A stretch of 47,526 nucleotides of DNA from Pedobacter sp. ASV12 (GCF_016429155.1 NZ_JAELUC010000029.1:1-47526), one strand, 5' to 3'. Counted from the first letter of the stretch, positions 9,590 to 18,695 are shown. Numbers and translations: made by a program. The notes: generated by a model not told the origin, from the letters alone.

Positions 9590-9590
9590 C

Positions 9591-11717
9591 ATGGAAGATT
9601 TATTTTTTATTGACGAAAACGATCGCGTTGACGGCATCGAAAAGGTAACTGGAAAAGCCAAGTACTTTGCCGAATATCAATTGCCTGGCCTGGTTTATGG
9701 CGTTTTGGTTACAAGCACCATCACCAAGGGTAAAATTATAGGCATTGAGGCCAAGGCAGCCAACAATGCGCCCGGCGTTTTAGCGGTTTTATCCCATTTG
9801 AATAAACCTTCGGTGCCTGCCTATGAGCAAGAGGGTGGTTCGCCGATGAAGATTTTTTATACCGATCAGATCTTTTTCAATGGTCAGCCTATAGCACTTG
9901 TCGTTGCCGATACTTTCGAAAGAGCAACCTATGCCGCTTCATTGGTAAAGGTAAGCTATGAAAAAACGCCTTTCAATACCGATTTTGAAGGAAGTATTAA
10001 AGACACCAAAGCCAAGAAGCTGCAAGGCCAGGCACCGTATAAACGGGGCGTAGAAAACGCCTACAAAACTGCTGAAGTACAGGTAGAGGCGGTTTATACT
10101 TTGCCTGTAGAAACCCATAACCCCATGGAGCTGCACGGCATTATCGCCGATTGGGGCGTTAACGACAACGTAACGGTTTATGCCAAGACGCAGGGCGTAA
10201 AATCCACGCAGAATACCATTGCCGGCACTTTTAAAATTCCTGTAGAAAATGTACAGGTCAACTCCCAATTTGTAGGCGGAGGTTTTGGCATGGCACTCAG
10301 AACCTGGCCTTTGGAAATTGCGGCCGTGATGGCTTCCAAGCAACTGAAAAAACCTGTAAAACTGGTGATTACCCGCGATCAGATGTTTACTATGGTAGGC
10401 AACAGACCCGCTTCTTACCAGAAAATAGGCTTAGGCGCCAACAAAGACGGCAAAATTACCGGCATCACCCATACCGCTTTTGGCCAAGGTGCCACTTATG
10501 AGAACTTTACCGAAGGCGTGGTGAACATGACCAAGTTCATGTATGCTTCAGAAAATGTAAATACCAATTATTATGTAGTGCCACTCGATATGGGCGTTCC
10601 GATTTGGATGCGGGGTCCGGGCGAAGCTACGGGCGCTTTCGCCTTAGAAAGTGCCATTGATGAAATGGCGTATGCCTTGGACATGGATCCCTTGGATTTC
10701 AGGACAAAAAACGATCCCGAAACAGACCCTGCCCAAAATAGGCCATTTTCGAGTAAATATGTAAAGGAGGCTTATAAATTAGGCGCAGCCAAAATTGGCT
10801 GGGGCAACCGAAAAAACAAACCGGCAAGCCTAAACGATGGCCCATGGCAAATAGGCTATGGCGTTAGCGTAGGCGTATTTAATGCCTCCAGGGGGCGTGC
10901 AAGCGTAAAGGGCATATTGAAAGCCGATGGAACCTTGGTGCTGCAAAGTGCTACCAGCGATATTGGTCCGGGTACCGGAACCGGCATGACTTTAATAGCC
11001 AGCAGGCTGATGAGCCTTCCGGTAGATAAAATTACTTTCGAGCTGGGCGATTCGTCGTTGCCACCTGCACCCAGCCAAGGCGGTTCGGCTACGCTTTCTA
11101 CAGTTGGTGCCGCGGTAAATGACGTATGCGTTTCCTTAAAATCAACGATAGCCGAATTGGCGGCTAATTCAGGCATGGCTGCCACTTCAAACTTTGTAGA
11201 TGTGCTCAAAAAGAACAATCTGCCAATGATTGAAGTCACCAAACAATCGCAGGGAAGCCCTGAGGCCAAGAACTACTCGATGTATTCTTTCTCTATCCAC
11301 TTTGTGCAGGTCAAAGTACATCAGGCTACCGGTGTGGTTAAAGTGAGCAAGATCGTTTCGGTTGGCGATTCGGGTAAAATCGTAAGCCCTAAAACAGCCC
11401 GAAGCCAAATGGTGGGCGGTGCCGTTGGAGGTATAGGGATGGCTTTAACCGAAGAAGCCATTTTAGATAATCGTTACGGGCGTTACGTAAACAACAACTT
11501 TGCCGATTACCATGTGCCGGTCAATGCCGATGTGCCAGATATTGACGTGATTTTTATCGACAAACCCGACCCAATCATCAACCCGATGGGGGCAAAAGGC
11601 ATGGGCGAAATTGCCTTGATCGGCTTTTCGGCCGCGGTAGCCAATGCCGTGTTCAATGCCACTGGCAAGAGGATCAGAAGCTTGCCCATAACACCTGACA
11701 AAATTCTTGCTAGCTAA
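9591..11717 (+). CDS. paoC: Aldehyde oxidoreductase, molybdenum cofactor-binding subunit
   Basis: Catalytic subunit of the three-gene complex, oxidising an aldehyde to the acid at a molybdopterin centre. The 708 residues cover the substrate-channel domain at the N terminus (RVDGIEKVTGKAKYFAEY) and the cofactor-binding domain (NSQFVGGGFGMALRTWP; IWMRGPGEATGAFALES; PAPSQGGSATLSTVG). The catalytic glutamate of the family is E673 in GAKGMGEIAL. No chaperone gene of the PaoD/XdhC type lies next to it. A bidirectional terminator follows at 11791-11822. Confidence 0.93.
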   Translation: MEDLFFIDENDRVDGIEKVTGKAKYFAEYQLPGLVYGVLVTSTITKGKIIGIEAKAANNAPGVLAVLSHLNKPSVPAYEQEGGSPMKIFYTDQIFFNGQPIALVVADTFERATYAASLVKVSYEKTPFNTDFEGSIKDTKAKKLQGQAPYKRGVENAYKTAEVQVEAVYTLPVETHNPMELHGIIADWGVNDNVTVYAKTQGVKSTQNTIAGTFKIPVENVQVNSQFVGGGFGMALRTWPLEIAAVMASKQLKKPVKLVITRDQMFTMVGNRPASYQKIGLGANKDGKITGITHTAFGQGATYENFTEGVVNMTKFMYASENVNTNYYVVPLDMGVPIWMRGPGEATGAFALESAIDEMAYALDMDPLDFRTKNDPETDPAQNRPFSSKYVKEAYKLGAAKIGWGNRKNKPASLNDGPWQIGYGVSVGVFNASRGRASVKGILKADGTLVLQSATSDIGPGTGTGMTLIASRLMSLPVDKITFELGDSSLPPAPSQGGSATLSTVGAAVNDVCVSLKSTIAELAANSGMAATSNFVDVLKKNNLPMIEVTKQSQGSPEAKNYSMYSFSIHFVQVKVHQATGVVKVSKIVSVGDSGKIVSPKTARSQMVGGAVGGIGMALTEEAILDNRYGRYVNNNFADYHVPVNADVPDIDVIFIDKPDPIINPMGAKGMGEIALIGFSAAVANAVFNATGKRIRSLPITPDKILAS

Positions 11718-11790
11718 TTCGTTTCCTTAAGAGGGTAGCCTCATCCAAGTTTATCGGAAGGGTTGGAGCGGAAGAAAAGAAAATCCAAAA

Positions 11791-11822
11791 AAAATCCCGC
11801 TAGAAATACCTAGCGGGATTTT
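11791..11822. terminator. Bidirectional terminator between paoC and the OmpA gene
   Basis: A 13-base perfect stem (AAAATCCCGCTAG 11791-11803 with CTAGCGGGATTTT 11810-11822) around the loop AAATAC. It has A-rich sequence on the left and T-rich on the right, so it can stop transcription from both convergent genes. Confidence 0.9.
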
Positions 11823-11843
11823 ATTATTTCAGACTATCTGTGC

Positions 11844-13175
11844 TTAGTACAAAGTGAACTCAACACGACGGTTGGCTTGACGGCCAGCTGCAGTCTTGTT
11901 GGTGGCAATAGGTTGGTCAGGACCATAACCGGTAGCTTCGATACGTGAAGCATTGGCACCTTGACCTACCAAGTAAGCTTTAACAGCTTCTGCTCTGTCT
12001 TTAGATAAACGCAAGTTTAGTGCTCTTGAACCGGTATTGTCGGTGTGACCAGCTAATTTCAAGCTGAAATCTTTACTCATTAACAAAGCGGCAACATCGT
12101 TTAAGCTTGCATATGATTTTTGACGGATGGTAGATTTACCCAAATCAAATTCCAAGTTTTTAATCGCCTCGGCAACTACTTTACGGTCGGCTTCGGTTAC
12201 TACAACTTTGGTTTCTTTAATGATTTGAGGTTTTGGAGTGGCCAATGGACAACCAGAACCATCAACAACAGTGCCTGCAGGAGTACCTGGGCATTTATCG
12301 AATTTGTTGGCTACGCCATCGCCGTCATCATCGCCCATATCTTTCGCATATTGCTCTCTGTCTCTTTGTGCATTTTGCTCGGCAGTAGACAAAGCTCTTC
12401 TCAACTCATCGCTTTCTTCTTTGCTTTGGATGCGTACGCTAGCCAAAGAGCTGTAGTTTTGCAATTGTGGTTTCTCTTTTTTACCCAATGCAAATTCTAA
12501 ACCGGCGTGGGCATAAGTAAATTTATCGTTTCTTAAACCATTGCTTCCATCGAATTTACCTGATTTTACAAAGTTTACATCATAGCCTAAGTCAAGGTTG
12601 ATACCTTTGGCTACGCCCACTTTGAAACCGATTCCGGTTGGAATAAACCAGTTTTCCATGTAGCTCTGGTTGTTTTGTACGGCGCCATTGTAGTAATCTG
12701 CACCCGACGACATGTAACCAGCACCAGCTTTAACATAAGGGATCAATACAGCATTTTCATCATTGATGTTGATGTTGGCAATGTTATAAACCGCTGTTAA
12801 GGCTCCAGACCACTGGATATGCGTTTTGAAGCCAGAGTTGGCAATGTAGGTCGGGTCGCCATTGGCATCAACGCCAAGTTGGCTTCTTAAGCCCTGTACC
12901 TTACCAGCCAAGAACTCGGCTTGAATACCCAACGAAGGCAAAATTTGTTTTTTGATGTAACCACCATAACCAATATTTTCTTTTGCAGTTTGGAAATCAC
13001 GGAATTTTCCATCAAATAGTGTTCTTGGTGTCAATACACCACCATGAACTCCAACAGACCAAGTACGGAAACTTTGGGTGGAGAAGCGATCTGCCGTTGG
13101 TGTTTGTGCAAATGCCTGGGTAGATAAGCCAAGCGCTGCAACTAGCATTGTCGATTTGATAATTTTTGTGTTCAT
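11844..13175 (-). CDS. OmpA-family outer membrane protein
   Basis: Outer membrane protein linking the membrane to peptidoglycan. A signal peptide (residues 1-23, ending STQAFAQ) precedes an N-terminal region with alternating strands (about 35-235) likely to form a beta-barrel. A short aspartate-rich type-3-thrombospondin-like repeat follows (DDDGDGVANKFDKCPGTPAG), then the C-terminal OmpA domain with LAGHTDNTGSRALNLRLSKD. The last residues are FTLY. This barrel/TSP3/OmpA layout is common and usually abundant in Bacteroidota. It has a leader of roughly 190 nt if the promoter at 13371-13402 is right, and ends at the shared terminator. Confidence 0.93.
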   Translation of the reverse strand: MNTKIIKSTMLVAALGLSTQAFAQTPTADRFSTQSFRTWSVGVHGGVLTPRTLFDGKFRDFQTAKENIGYGGYIKKQILPSLGIQAEFLAGKVQGLRSQLGVDANGDPTYIANSGFKTHIQWSGALTAVYNIANININDENAVLIPYVKAGAGYMSSGADYYNGAVQNNQSYMENWFIPTGIGFKVGVAKGINLDLGYDVNFVKSGKFDGSNGLRNDKFTYAHAGLEFALGKKEKPQLQNYSSLASVRIQSKEESDELRRALSTAEQNAQRDREQYAKDMGDDDGDGVANKFDKCPGTPAGTVVDGSGCPLATPKPQIIKETKVVVTEADRKVVAEAIKNLEFDLGKSTIRQKSYASLNDVAALLMSKDFSLKLAGHTDNTGSRALNLRLSKDRAEAVKAYLVGQGANASRIEATGYGPDQPIATNKTAAGRQANRRVEFTLY

Positions 13176-13370
13176 GTTTTTCTGTTTTTGTATGTGTTCT
13201 TAAAAGTAACTCAACAAGTTTGTTACATCCACTACAGAGAAAAAACCCTGCCAAAAAGCTACAGAACGACATCAACTCGCATGGGTTCAATAAGTTAGGT
13301 GGCTTGGTTTGAAATGACTTGCAAACCGCGTTTAGCGTAAAAAAAGATAAATATTGTATACTTTACTAGA

Positions 13371-13402
13371 CAAAGTTAGTTTTTGGCACTGGGATTCTTC
13401 AA
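13371..13402 (-). promoter_or_regulatory. Putative promoter of the OmpA gene
   Basis: On the minus strand TTG (13402-13400), 21 bases, then TAACTTTG (13378-13371) fit the Bacteroidota pattern. The -7 box overlaps the stop codon of the upstream YdeI-like gene. The following 195 bases (13176-13370) hold no gene; a small inverted repeat AACAA-GT-TTGTT lies at 13213-13224 in this leader. Confidence 0.45.
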
Positions 13403-14041
13403 GCCGATTTCTAGTTTTTCCAAGGCTTTTTCTATGCGCTCTAGCCTGGTTTTTTCCTGCTTGGCCGTTAATATCCAAAGCACGTATTCTTTTTGGTTGG
13501 AATAGGAGAGCTGCTCATAAAAAGCCAAGGCTTTCGTGCTTTTTTCCAGTGCATTCTGAAGATCGGCAGGAAGCTTCACCTTTTTATTGGCTACGTCAAT
13601 GTATTCGCCAAAGGCATTGCCTGTAATTTCCTGATTACCAACACCCGATTTCCTTTGGGCATCGGCAGGTTTGATCCTTAAGGCCGTCCAGGTTTCATTA
13701 ACAGCGGCCGAAGCGCAGGGGGCCAGGTTAAATACCTTTAAATCATCCCACGATTGCATCAGGTTTAAATCGGTAGCCAAGCCTGATTTGGCTTTGGGAT
13801 ACAAAATCCAGCAGATGGTTTTAGCGCCAATCGCAGCTGCATTTGCCTTTAAAGAATCCATCAGGGCGGTTTTGGTTTGTGCAAAGATCAAGATAGCGTC
13901 AAAATCGGCTTGCGGGGCAAAAGATATTTCGATAGCGGCAGGTATAGGATCGAAAATGGCACCGGCATTAGCCGGAGCATTGATAATACTGAGCTTAAAT
14001 CCTGCTTTTACCTGCAGTTTTTTGAAAAGTGCGTGTTCCAT
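13376..14041 (-). CDS. YdeI/OmdA-family protein
   Basis: The last 60 or so residues (LPADLQNALEKSTKALAFYE, LSYSNQKEYVLWILTAKQEK, TRLERIEKALEKLE) are the YdeI/OmpD-associated domain, a family linked in enterobacteria to resistance to bacteriocins or peptides, with no settled biochemical role. The first 130 residues form a separate alpha/beta domain (DAILIFAQTK, ALMDSLKANAAAIGAKTICW, ILYPKAKSGLATDLN) resembling DUF3052-type domains. No signal peptide, so cytoplasmic. It starts 3 bases after the SpoU methyltransferase gene and is probably co-transcribed with it. Confidence 0.8.
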   Translation of the reverse strand: MEHALFKKLQVKAGFKLSIINAPANAGAIFDPIPAAIEISFAPQADFDAILIFAQTKTALMDSLKANAAAIGAKTICWILYPKAKSGLATDLNLMQSWDDLKVFNLAPCASAAVNETWTALRIKPADAQRKSGVGNQEITGNAFGEYIDVANKKVKLPADLQNALEKSTKALAFYEQLSYSNQKEYVLWILTAKQEKTRLERIEKALEKLEIGLKNPSAKN

Positions 14042-14044
14042 GAG

Positions 14045-14581
14045 CTACAATCTGAGTTTGGCAAAAAAATCCCAAAGCACTATGCCGGCAGAAATCACAA
14101 TATTAAAAGAGTGCTTTGTGCCAAATTGTGGTATTTCTATGCAAGAATCAATTTTTTTCATAGCTTCGTCACTTACGCCATTGACTTCGTTCCCAAAAAT
14201 CAATGCATATTTTTTATTCACATCAGGTTTAAAAACATTGAGCATGGTGCTGTTTTCTGCCTGTTCGATGGCTATAATTTCATAACCATGTGCCTTTAAG
14301 CTGCCAATGGCCGTTAAGGTATCTGCAAAATGGATCCAATCGACAGAATCGGTGGCGCCCAAGGCCGTTTTTTCGATTTCGCGATGCGGAGGTTGTGCCG
14401 TAATGCCACATAATACTACCTTTTCGATGGCAAAGCCATCTGCCGTTCTGAATACCGAGCCTACGTTGTGCATGCTTCGCACATTATCCAATACTACTAC
14501 TACAGGCAGTTTTTCCTGTTCCTTGAATTCCTGTACGCCTACACGGTTCAATTCGTCGAGTTTCAGTTTTCGCATGTACAA
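14045..14581 (-). CDS. SpoU-family (TrmH-like) RNA 2'-O-methyltransferase
   Basis: Transfers a methyl group from S-adenosylmethionine to a ribose 2'-OH in tRNA or rRNA. The SPOUT motifs are all seen in this 178-residue protein: motif 1 NVRSMHNVGSVFRTADG, motif 2 ALIFGNEVNGVSDE, and motif 3 CIEIPQFGTKHSFNIVISAG. It lacks the N-terminal substrate-binding domain of RlmB, so it is of the short TrmH/TrmL type; the target nucleotide cannot be told. Two ATGs (14581 and 14575) are equally possible starts. It heads a probable two-gene operon with the YdeI-like gene. Confidence 0.88.
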   Translation of the reverse strand: MYMRKLKLDELNRVGVQEFKEQEKLPVVVVLDNVRSMHNVGSVFRTADGFAIEKVVLCGITAQPPHREIEKTALGATDSVDWIHFADTLTAIGSLKAHGYEIIAIEQAENSTMLNVFKPDVNKKYALIFGNEVNGVSDEAMKKIDSCIEIPQFGTKHSFNIVISAGIVLWDFFAKLRL

Positions 14582-14623
14582 ACTTAGAAAAACCTAGTTG
14601 TTTTGAAGAGAATCTACTGGAAA

Positions 14624-15793
14624 TTAATTAACCGGAACAGCCAGGGTTTTTACGCCATCGCCAATGGCATGCACATAAATTGCAGCCGGATAGCCAATTT
14701 TAGTGACGTAATCTTCGGTTAAGTGTTTTGCGAAATCCTCTTCATAACCTTTTTTAAGCAAAGCAATGGCACAGCCGCCAAATCCGGCACCGGTCATGCG
14801 TGCGCCAATCACATGCTCGTAGGTTTTGCAAAAATCAACCACGGCATCCAGTTCTTTTCCGGTAACTTCATACAGCTCTTTTAGCGATTGGTGCGAAGCA
14901 TACATCAGGCGGCCAAACTCTTCAAGTTCGCCTGCATTGAGCGCCTTGGCCGCCGAGTGCACACGATCATTTTCCCTGACCACGTGGGTTGCTCTTTTCA
15001 ATACGGTATCATTCGCAATCAGGTGGCTATGCAAGGCAAATTTTTCGGCATTGAGTTCACACAGGTAATTGATGTTGATTTCTTGCTGCAGTGCCTTCAA
15101 AGCTTCCTGGCATTCGGCAACGCGCTCGTTGTATTTCGATTCAGAAAGTTCGCGGGTTTTATTGGTGTTGATGATGGCTAAAATATAGTCGCCAAGCTGA
15201 CAATCTACTACTTTGTATTTTAAGGTATCGCAATTCAGCACCAAAGCCTTGTTGGCTTCGCCAAAGGCAATGGCAAACTGGTCCATAATACCAGAATTAA
15301 CGCCTATAAATTCGTTTTCTACTTTTTTGGAAAGCTTAACCAGTTCGAGTTTATCATGGCCCAATTGGTAATAATCGTTCAGGGCATAGGCGGTAAGTAC
15401 CTCGATAGAAGCCGACGACGAAAGGCCAGAGCCGATAGGAATATTGCCATAATAAAGCAGATCGAGGCCTGTAGTCAGCTTCCAATCCTGATCTTGAAGC
15501 TCGTTAATAATTCCTAAAGGATAATTGTACCATTCTCCACCCGTTTTTTCATAGCTGTTTTGCAGGGGAAAGCTGCTTTCGTCTTTAAAGTTTACGCTTT
15601 TAAAACGGATCATGCCCTCGTTGTTTGGTGCCAGGAGCAACCAGGTTCCGGCCGTAATGGCACAAGGCATCACCAGGCCTCCGTTATAGTCGATATGTTC
15701 GCCAATTAAGTTCACCCGGCCAGGGGCAAAATACGCAGCAGCTGGATCTTGTTGATAATGTTGGTTAAATACTTCGGTTAATTGGTTTTTCAT
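14624..15793 (-). CDS. galK: Galactokinase
   Basis: Phosphorylates alpha-D-galactose to galactose-1-phosphate, the first committed step of the Leloir pathway. All GHMP-kinase motifs are present in 389 residues: the galactokinase signature PGRVNLIGEHIDYNGG (24-39), the ATP loop GSGLSSSAS (121-129), and the C-terminal motif GARMTGAGFGGCAIAL. Cytoplasmic. It is divergent from galM with overlapping promoters in between. galT and galE are not in the window, so the pathway is completed elsewhere. Confidence 0.97.
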   Translation of the reverse strand: MKNQLTEVFNQHYQQDPAAAYFAPGRVNLIGEHIDYNGGLVMPCAITAGTWLLLAPNNEGMIRFKSVNFKDESSFPLQNSYEKTGGEWYNYPLGIINELQDQDWKLTTGLDLLYYGNIPIGSGLSSSASIEVLTAYALNDYYQLGHDKLELVKLSKKVENEFIGVNSGIMDQFAIAFGEANKALVLNCDTLKYKVVDCQLGDYILAIINTNKTRELSESKYNERVAECQEALKALQQEININYLCELNAEKFALHSHLIANDTVLKRATHVVRENDRVHSAAKALNAGELEEFGRLMYASHQSLKELYEVTGKELDAVVDFCKTYEHVIGARMTGAGFGGCAIALLKKGYEEDFAKHLTEDYVTKIGYPAAIYVHAIGDGVKTLAVPVN

Positions 15794-15803
15794 GTTTTAG
15801 TTC

Positions 15804-15835
15804 TTGGTAGAGTTATATTTTAAATTGTATTTTAG
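15804..15835 (+). promoter_or_regulatory. Putative galM promoter
   Basis: TTG (15804-15806), 21 bases, then TATTTTAG (15828-15835), 22 bases before the galM ATG. It faces the galK promoter within the 64-base intergenic space, so the two would compete or be regulated together. Confidence 0.4.
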
Positions 15836-15843
15836 CTGAGCAC

Positions 15844-15873
15844 CTAAGATACAACTTATGAAAATAAAGCAAA
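15844..15873 (-). promoter_or_regulatory. Putative galK promoter
   Basis: Minus strand TTTG (15873-15870), an 18-base spacer, then TATCTTAG (15851-15844), one mismatch from the -7 consensus. The predicted start near 15838 gives a leader of about 45 nt. It runs into the beginning of galM, overlapping the opposite promoter. Confidence 0.5.
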
Positions 15874-16901
15874 TACACACGGGTAAAATTATTGATGAAA
15901 AAGAAGTGATTGCAGTTGAACTGTACAATGACAAAGGCACCCTGGTGAGCATCTATAATTATGGCACCATCATCAGCAAATTTATAGTACAGAACGCCAA
16001 AGGCGAAATGCAGGATATTGTGTTGGGCTTTGACCATTTTGACCAGTACGTAAATGACGAATATTTGGCAAACTACCCTTATTTGGGGGCTATTATCGGG
16101 CGTTATGCCAATCGCATCAAAAACGGAAAATTCAATATCGATGGTGTCGATTACCAATTGGCCAAAACCAATGGCGAAGATTGCCTGCATGGTGGCTTCA
16201 AGGGCTTCGACAAAAAGGTATGGGATATTGTTTCTACGAGCGAAGAACCGAATGCCAGCGTTACATTCCAGTATTTCAGCTTAGATGGCGAAGAGAATTT
16301 TCCCGGCGATTTGGCCGTTCAGCTTACTTTCGAATTGACCAACAACAACGAACTGATCTTGACCTACCAGGCCGATACAGACGAAGCTACACCGATTAAC
16401 CTGACCCATCATAGCTATTTCAACTTGTCGCCCACTTTAGGGCAAGTTACGGAGCACCTGCACCAAATGAATGCCTCCAACTATTTGGAACAAGACAGCA
16501 ACTATGTAGTAACCGGCAAATTGATACCGGTTGAGGGCACTTATCACGATTTTAGAAAAGGCAAAATCATAGGGCAGAACTGGAATGCCGAAGAAGGCTA
16601 TGACCAGACTTATGTGTTGGATAAAACCTATGGCGAACTGACATTAGCCAGCAAAACCAGCGAAGCCAACAGCGGACTTACCTTAAGCATTTATACCACC
16701 GAACCTGTAGCACATTTGTATACAGCCAAATACCTTAATGTAAAAAACGGAAAAGGAAATCAGGATTATAAGGAGTTTGATGCTTTTTGCGTGGAAACAC
16801 AGCACCACCCAAATGGCATTAACCTGCCACAGTTTCCTTCAACCTTGCTGAGGCCGGATGAAGTTTATAGCCAAGTTACCATTTATAAAGTTGGTACTTA
16901 A
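15858..16901 (+). CDS. galM: Aldose 1-epimerase (galactose mutarotase)
   Basis: Interconverts beta- and alpha-galactose so that galactokinase receives the alpha anomer. Catalytic residues can be placed: H111 (CLHGGFKGF), H185 in the typical LTHHSYFNL, and the base E313 in CVETQHHPNG. The NRI motif (GRYANRIKNGKF) lies near 81-92. 347 residues, normal length. No signal peptide, so this is the cytoplasmic form and not the exported lipoprotein form often found in Bacteroidota. Divergent partner of galK. Confidence 0.96.
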   Translation: MKIKQIHTGKIIDEKEVIAVELYNDKGTLVSIYNYGTIISKFIVQNAKGEMQDIVLGFDHFDQYVNDEYLANYPYLGAIIGRYANRIKNGKFNIDGVDYQLAKTNGEDCLHGGFKGFDKKVWDIVSTSEEPNASVTFQYFSLDGEENFPGDLAVQLTFELTNNNELILTYQADTDEATPINLTHHSYFNLSPTLGQVTEHLHQMNASNYLEQDSNYVVTGKLIPVEGTYHDFRKGKIIGQNWNAEEGYDQTYVLDKTYGELTLASKTSEANSGLTLSIYTTEPVAHLYTAKYLNVKNGKGNQDYKEFDAFCVETQHHPNGINLPQFPSTLLRPDEVYSQVTIYKVGT

Positions 16902-16993
16902 ATCAAACCATTCGCGTTTTTTGTTGTTGCCTAACTATACTGGCCTTCATGCCGTAATGAATTAACCCCAATTTAACCTCAACCTTTATAAAG

Positions 16994-17383
16994 ATGTTTA
17001 CCTTAGATGCCATTGAGCAGGCAGCCAGCAAAGTGGCTACCGGCGCCGATTTCCCTCAATTTGCAAAAGCCCTCAAAGCAATGGGCGTACGGAGAAACGA
17101 TGTTTATGTAATGAATGGCATGGCTATTTATTTTGGCGAAGGAGAGGAGAGCATTGAAAGTGGCCCAGCTTATGAAAACCTGCTGATTGAAGAAGAATCA
17201 GACAAAGAAGCCTTGCAGCAAGCTCTGAAAACACATCAGCAAGGCCAAAGCGATTACCAGACCTTCTGCAGGCAAGCTGCTTCAGCCGGTGTAGAAAAGT
17301 GGATTATCGACCTGAACGTTGGTACGGTAACGTATTTAGATACGAGTGGCAAGGAACTGGTTACCGAAGAAATCGCGCTTTAA
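16994..17383 (+). CDS. DUF1398 family protein
   Basis: A 129-residue cytoplasmic protein of the DUF1398 (YbcV-like) family. Recognisable stretches are FAKALKAMGVRRNDVYVMNG, MAIYFGEGEESI, YQTFCRQAASAGVEKWIIDL and VTYLDTSGKEL. Some databases call the family phage envelope protein, but nothing here supports a phage link. The function is unknown. It stands alone between galM (92 bases upstream) and the glycosylation group. Confidence 0.8.
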   Translation: MFTLDAIEQAASKVATGADFPQFAKALKAMGVRRNDVYVMNGMAIYFGEGEESIESGPAYENLLIEEESDKEALQQALKTHQQGQSDYQTFCRQAASAGVEKWIIDLNVGTVTYLDTSGKELVTEEIAL

Positions 17384-17408
17384 GTAAGTGTTTAAAAATA
17401 TTTATTGT

Positions 17409-17443
17409 TTTGTAACAGCAATGTTATTTAAGTTATATATTTG
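17409..17443 (+). promoter_or_regulatory. Putative promoter of the glycosylation operon
   Basis: TATATTTG (17436-17443) is an exact -7 box; a TTTG (17409-17412) lies 23 bases upstream. Between the two boxes is an inverted repeat TAACA-GCAA-TGTTA (17413-17426) that could be an operator. The start codon at 17487 is about 40 bases downstream. Confidence 0.45.
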
Positions 17444-17486
17444 TTAAAATAATGAACAATTATTAACACACCAAATATAACCTATT

Positions 17487-18695
17487 GTGACGAAATCGCT
17501 GATGCAAAGCAATTTGCGCTTAAAGGCAAGTTTATGCAATTTATTCAACAACCAGAACTTTATATTTGCCATCTGGGTAGCATTGGCGTTGGCCGTATCA
17601 ATCAAACAAGCATTTCAGCCTACCAACAACAACTACCTGATTTTTAAATATGTTTACCTGCATGCGGTAGAAAGATTACCATTATACGATTTCTATTTTA
17701 ATCAGTACCAGGATTCGAACCATTACGGACCTTTTTTCAGCTTGGTTATTGCTCCTTTTGCACAATTGCCCGACTATTTGGGCATGTTGCTTTGGCAATT
17801 GGCCAATATTGGCTTTTTGTTTTTCGCCATTTCGCAACTGCCCATAGGCAAAAACAAGGTGAATTTGGTTTTTTGGATCATTACCCACGAGCTCTTGACA
17901 GCCATGTTCGGCCTGCAGTTCAATATTTCCATTACGGCCATTATTGTGCTGGCTTATGTATTTATTGTTCAGGGCAAGAATTTTTGGGCGGCTTTTGTGA
18001 TTATGCTGGGCACTTTCGTAAAGCTTTACGGCATTGTGGGCTTAGCCTTCTTCTTTTTTGCCAAACAAAAACCCAAATTTATATTGTACTGTATCTTTTG
18101 GGCCATAGTGATGTTTGTAGCGCCTATGCTGTTTTTTTCGCCGGCTTACATTCTGCAATGCTACCACGACTGGTTCGTTTCGCTGAGCGAAAAACAACAC
18201 CTCAACGCCTCGCTCAATTCTATGCAGGATATTTCCGTAATGGGTATGGCTCGTCGGATCAGCGGCCATGCCAGCTTGCCCAACTTGCCTTTTATCTTAG
18301 GGGGGCTTTTCCTCTTTGGCCTGCCTTATCTGCGCATCAAATATTATAAAAATGAAGTATTTAGGCTCCTGATTTTAGCCTCTACACTCATTTTTGCGGT
18401 CATCTTCAGCAATTCTTCAGAATCACCTACCTATATTGTAGCCTTTACCGGAGTTGCGGTTTGGTTTGTAATACAAGAAAGGCCACTCAAACCGATTGTT
18501 ATTATTCTATTCATATTTGCCTTTGTATTAACCAGTTTATCACCATCCGATTTGTTTCCAAGGTACCTGAAAGAGACTTACGTAAAGCCGTATTCTCTAA
18601 AGGCGTTGCCTTGCATACTCATCTGGCTGGCTATCATCTACCAACTGATAGTAGAGAAATTTAAGTTAAAACCCATACAACACACACATGAATAA
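17487..18695 (+). CDS. GT87-like (DUF2029) polytopic membrane glycosyltransferase
   Basis: A 402-residue membrane protein with about nine or ten hydrophobic helices. The first exoplasmic loop (YLIFKYVYLHAVERLPLYDF, then YGPFFSLVIAPFAQLPDYLG) is characteristic of DUF2029/GT87 proteins, which transfer a sugar from a polyprenyl phosphate on the outer face of the membrane. The chosen start is GTG at 17487; an in-frame ATG at 17502 is a good alternative. It overlaps the next gene by 8 bases (18688-18695), which makes a GtrB-type donor synthase. I infer it is the transferase that uses that lipid-linked donor; the acceptor is unknown. Confidence 0.78.
   Translation: MTKSLMQSNLRLKASLCNLFNNQNFIFAIWVALALAVSIKQAFQPTNNNYLIFKYVYLHAVERLPLYDFYFNQYQDSNHYGPFFSLVIAPFAQLPDYLGMLLWQLANIGFLFFAISQLPIGKNKVNLVFWIITHELLTAMFGLQFNISITAIIVLAYVFIVQGKNFWAAFVIMLGTFVKLYGIVGLAFFFFAKQKPKFILYCIFWAIVMFVAPMLFFSPAYILQCYHDWFVSLSEKQHLNASLNSMQDISVMGMARRISGHASLPNLPFILGGLFLFGLPYLRIKYYKNEVFRLLILASTLIFAVIFSNSSESPTYIVAFTGVAVWFVIQERPLKPIVIILFIFAFVLTSLSPSDLFPRYLKETYVKPYSLKALPCILIWLAIIYQLIVEKFKLKPIQHTHE

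Noticed and set aside
13671..14285. 204-codon open frame on the plus strand across the YdeI-like and SpoU genes
   Set aside because: Antisense to two genes with clear family motifs; no upstream signal of its own.
16994..17383. Phage gene, from the database label given to DUF1398
   Set aside because: No other phage gene is near and neighbours are chromosomal metabolic genes.
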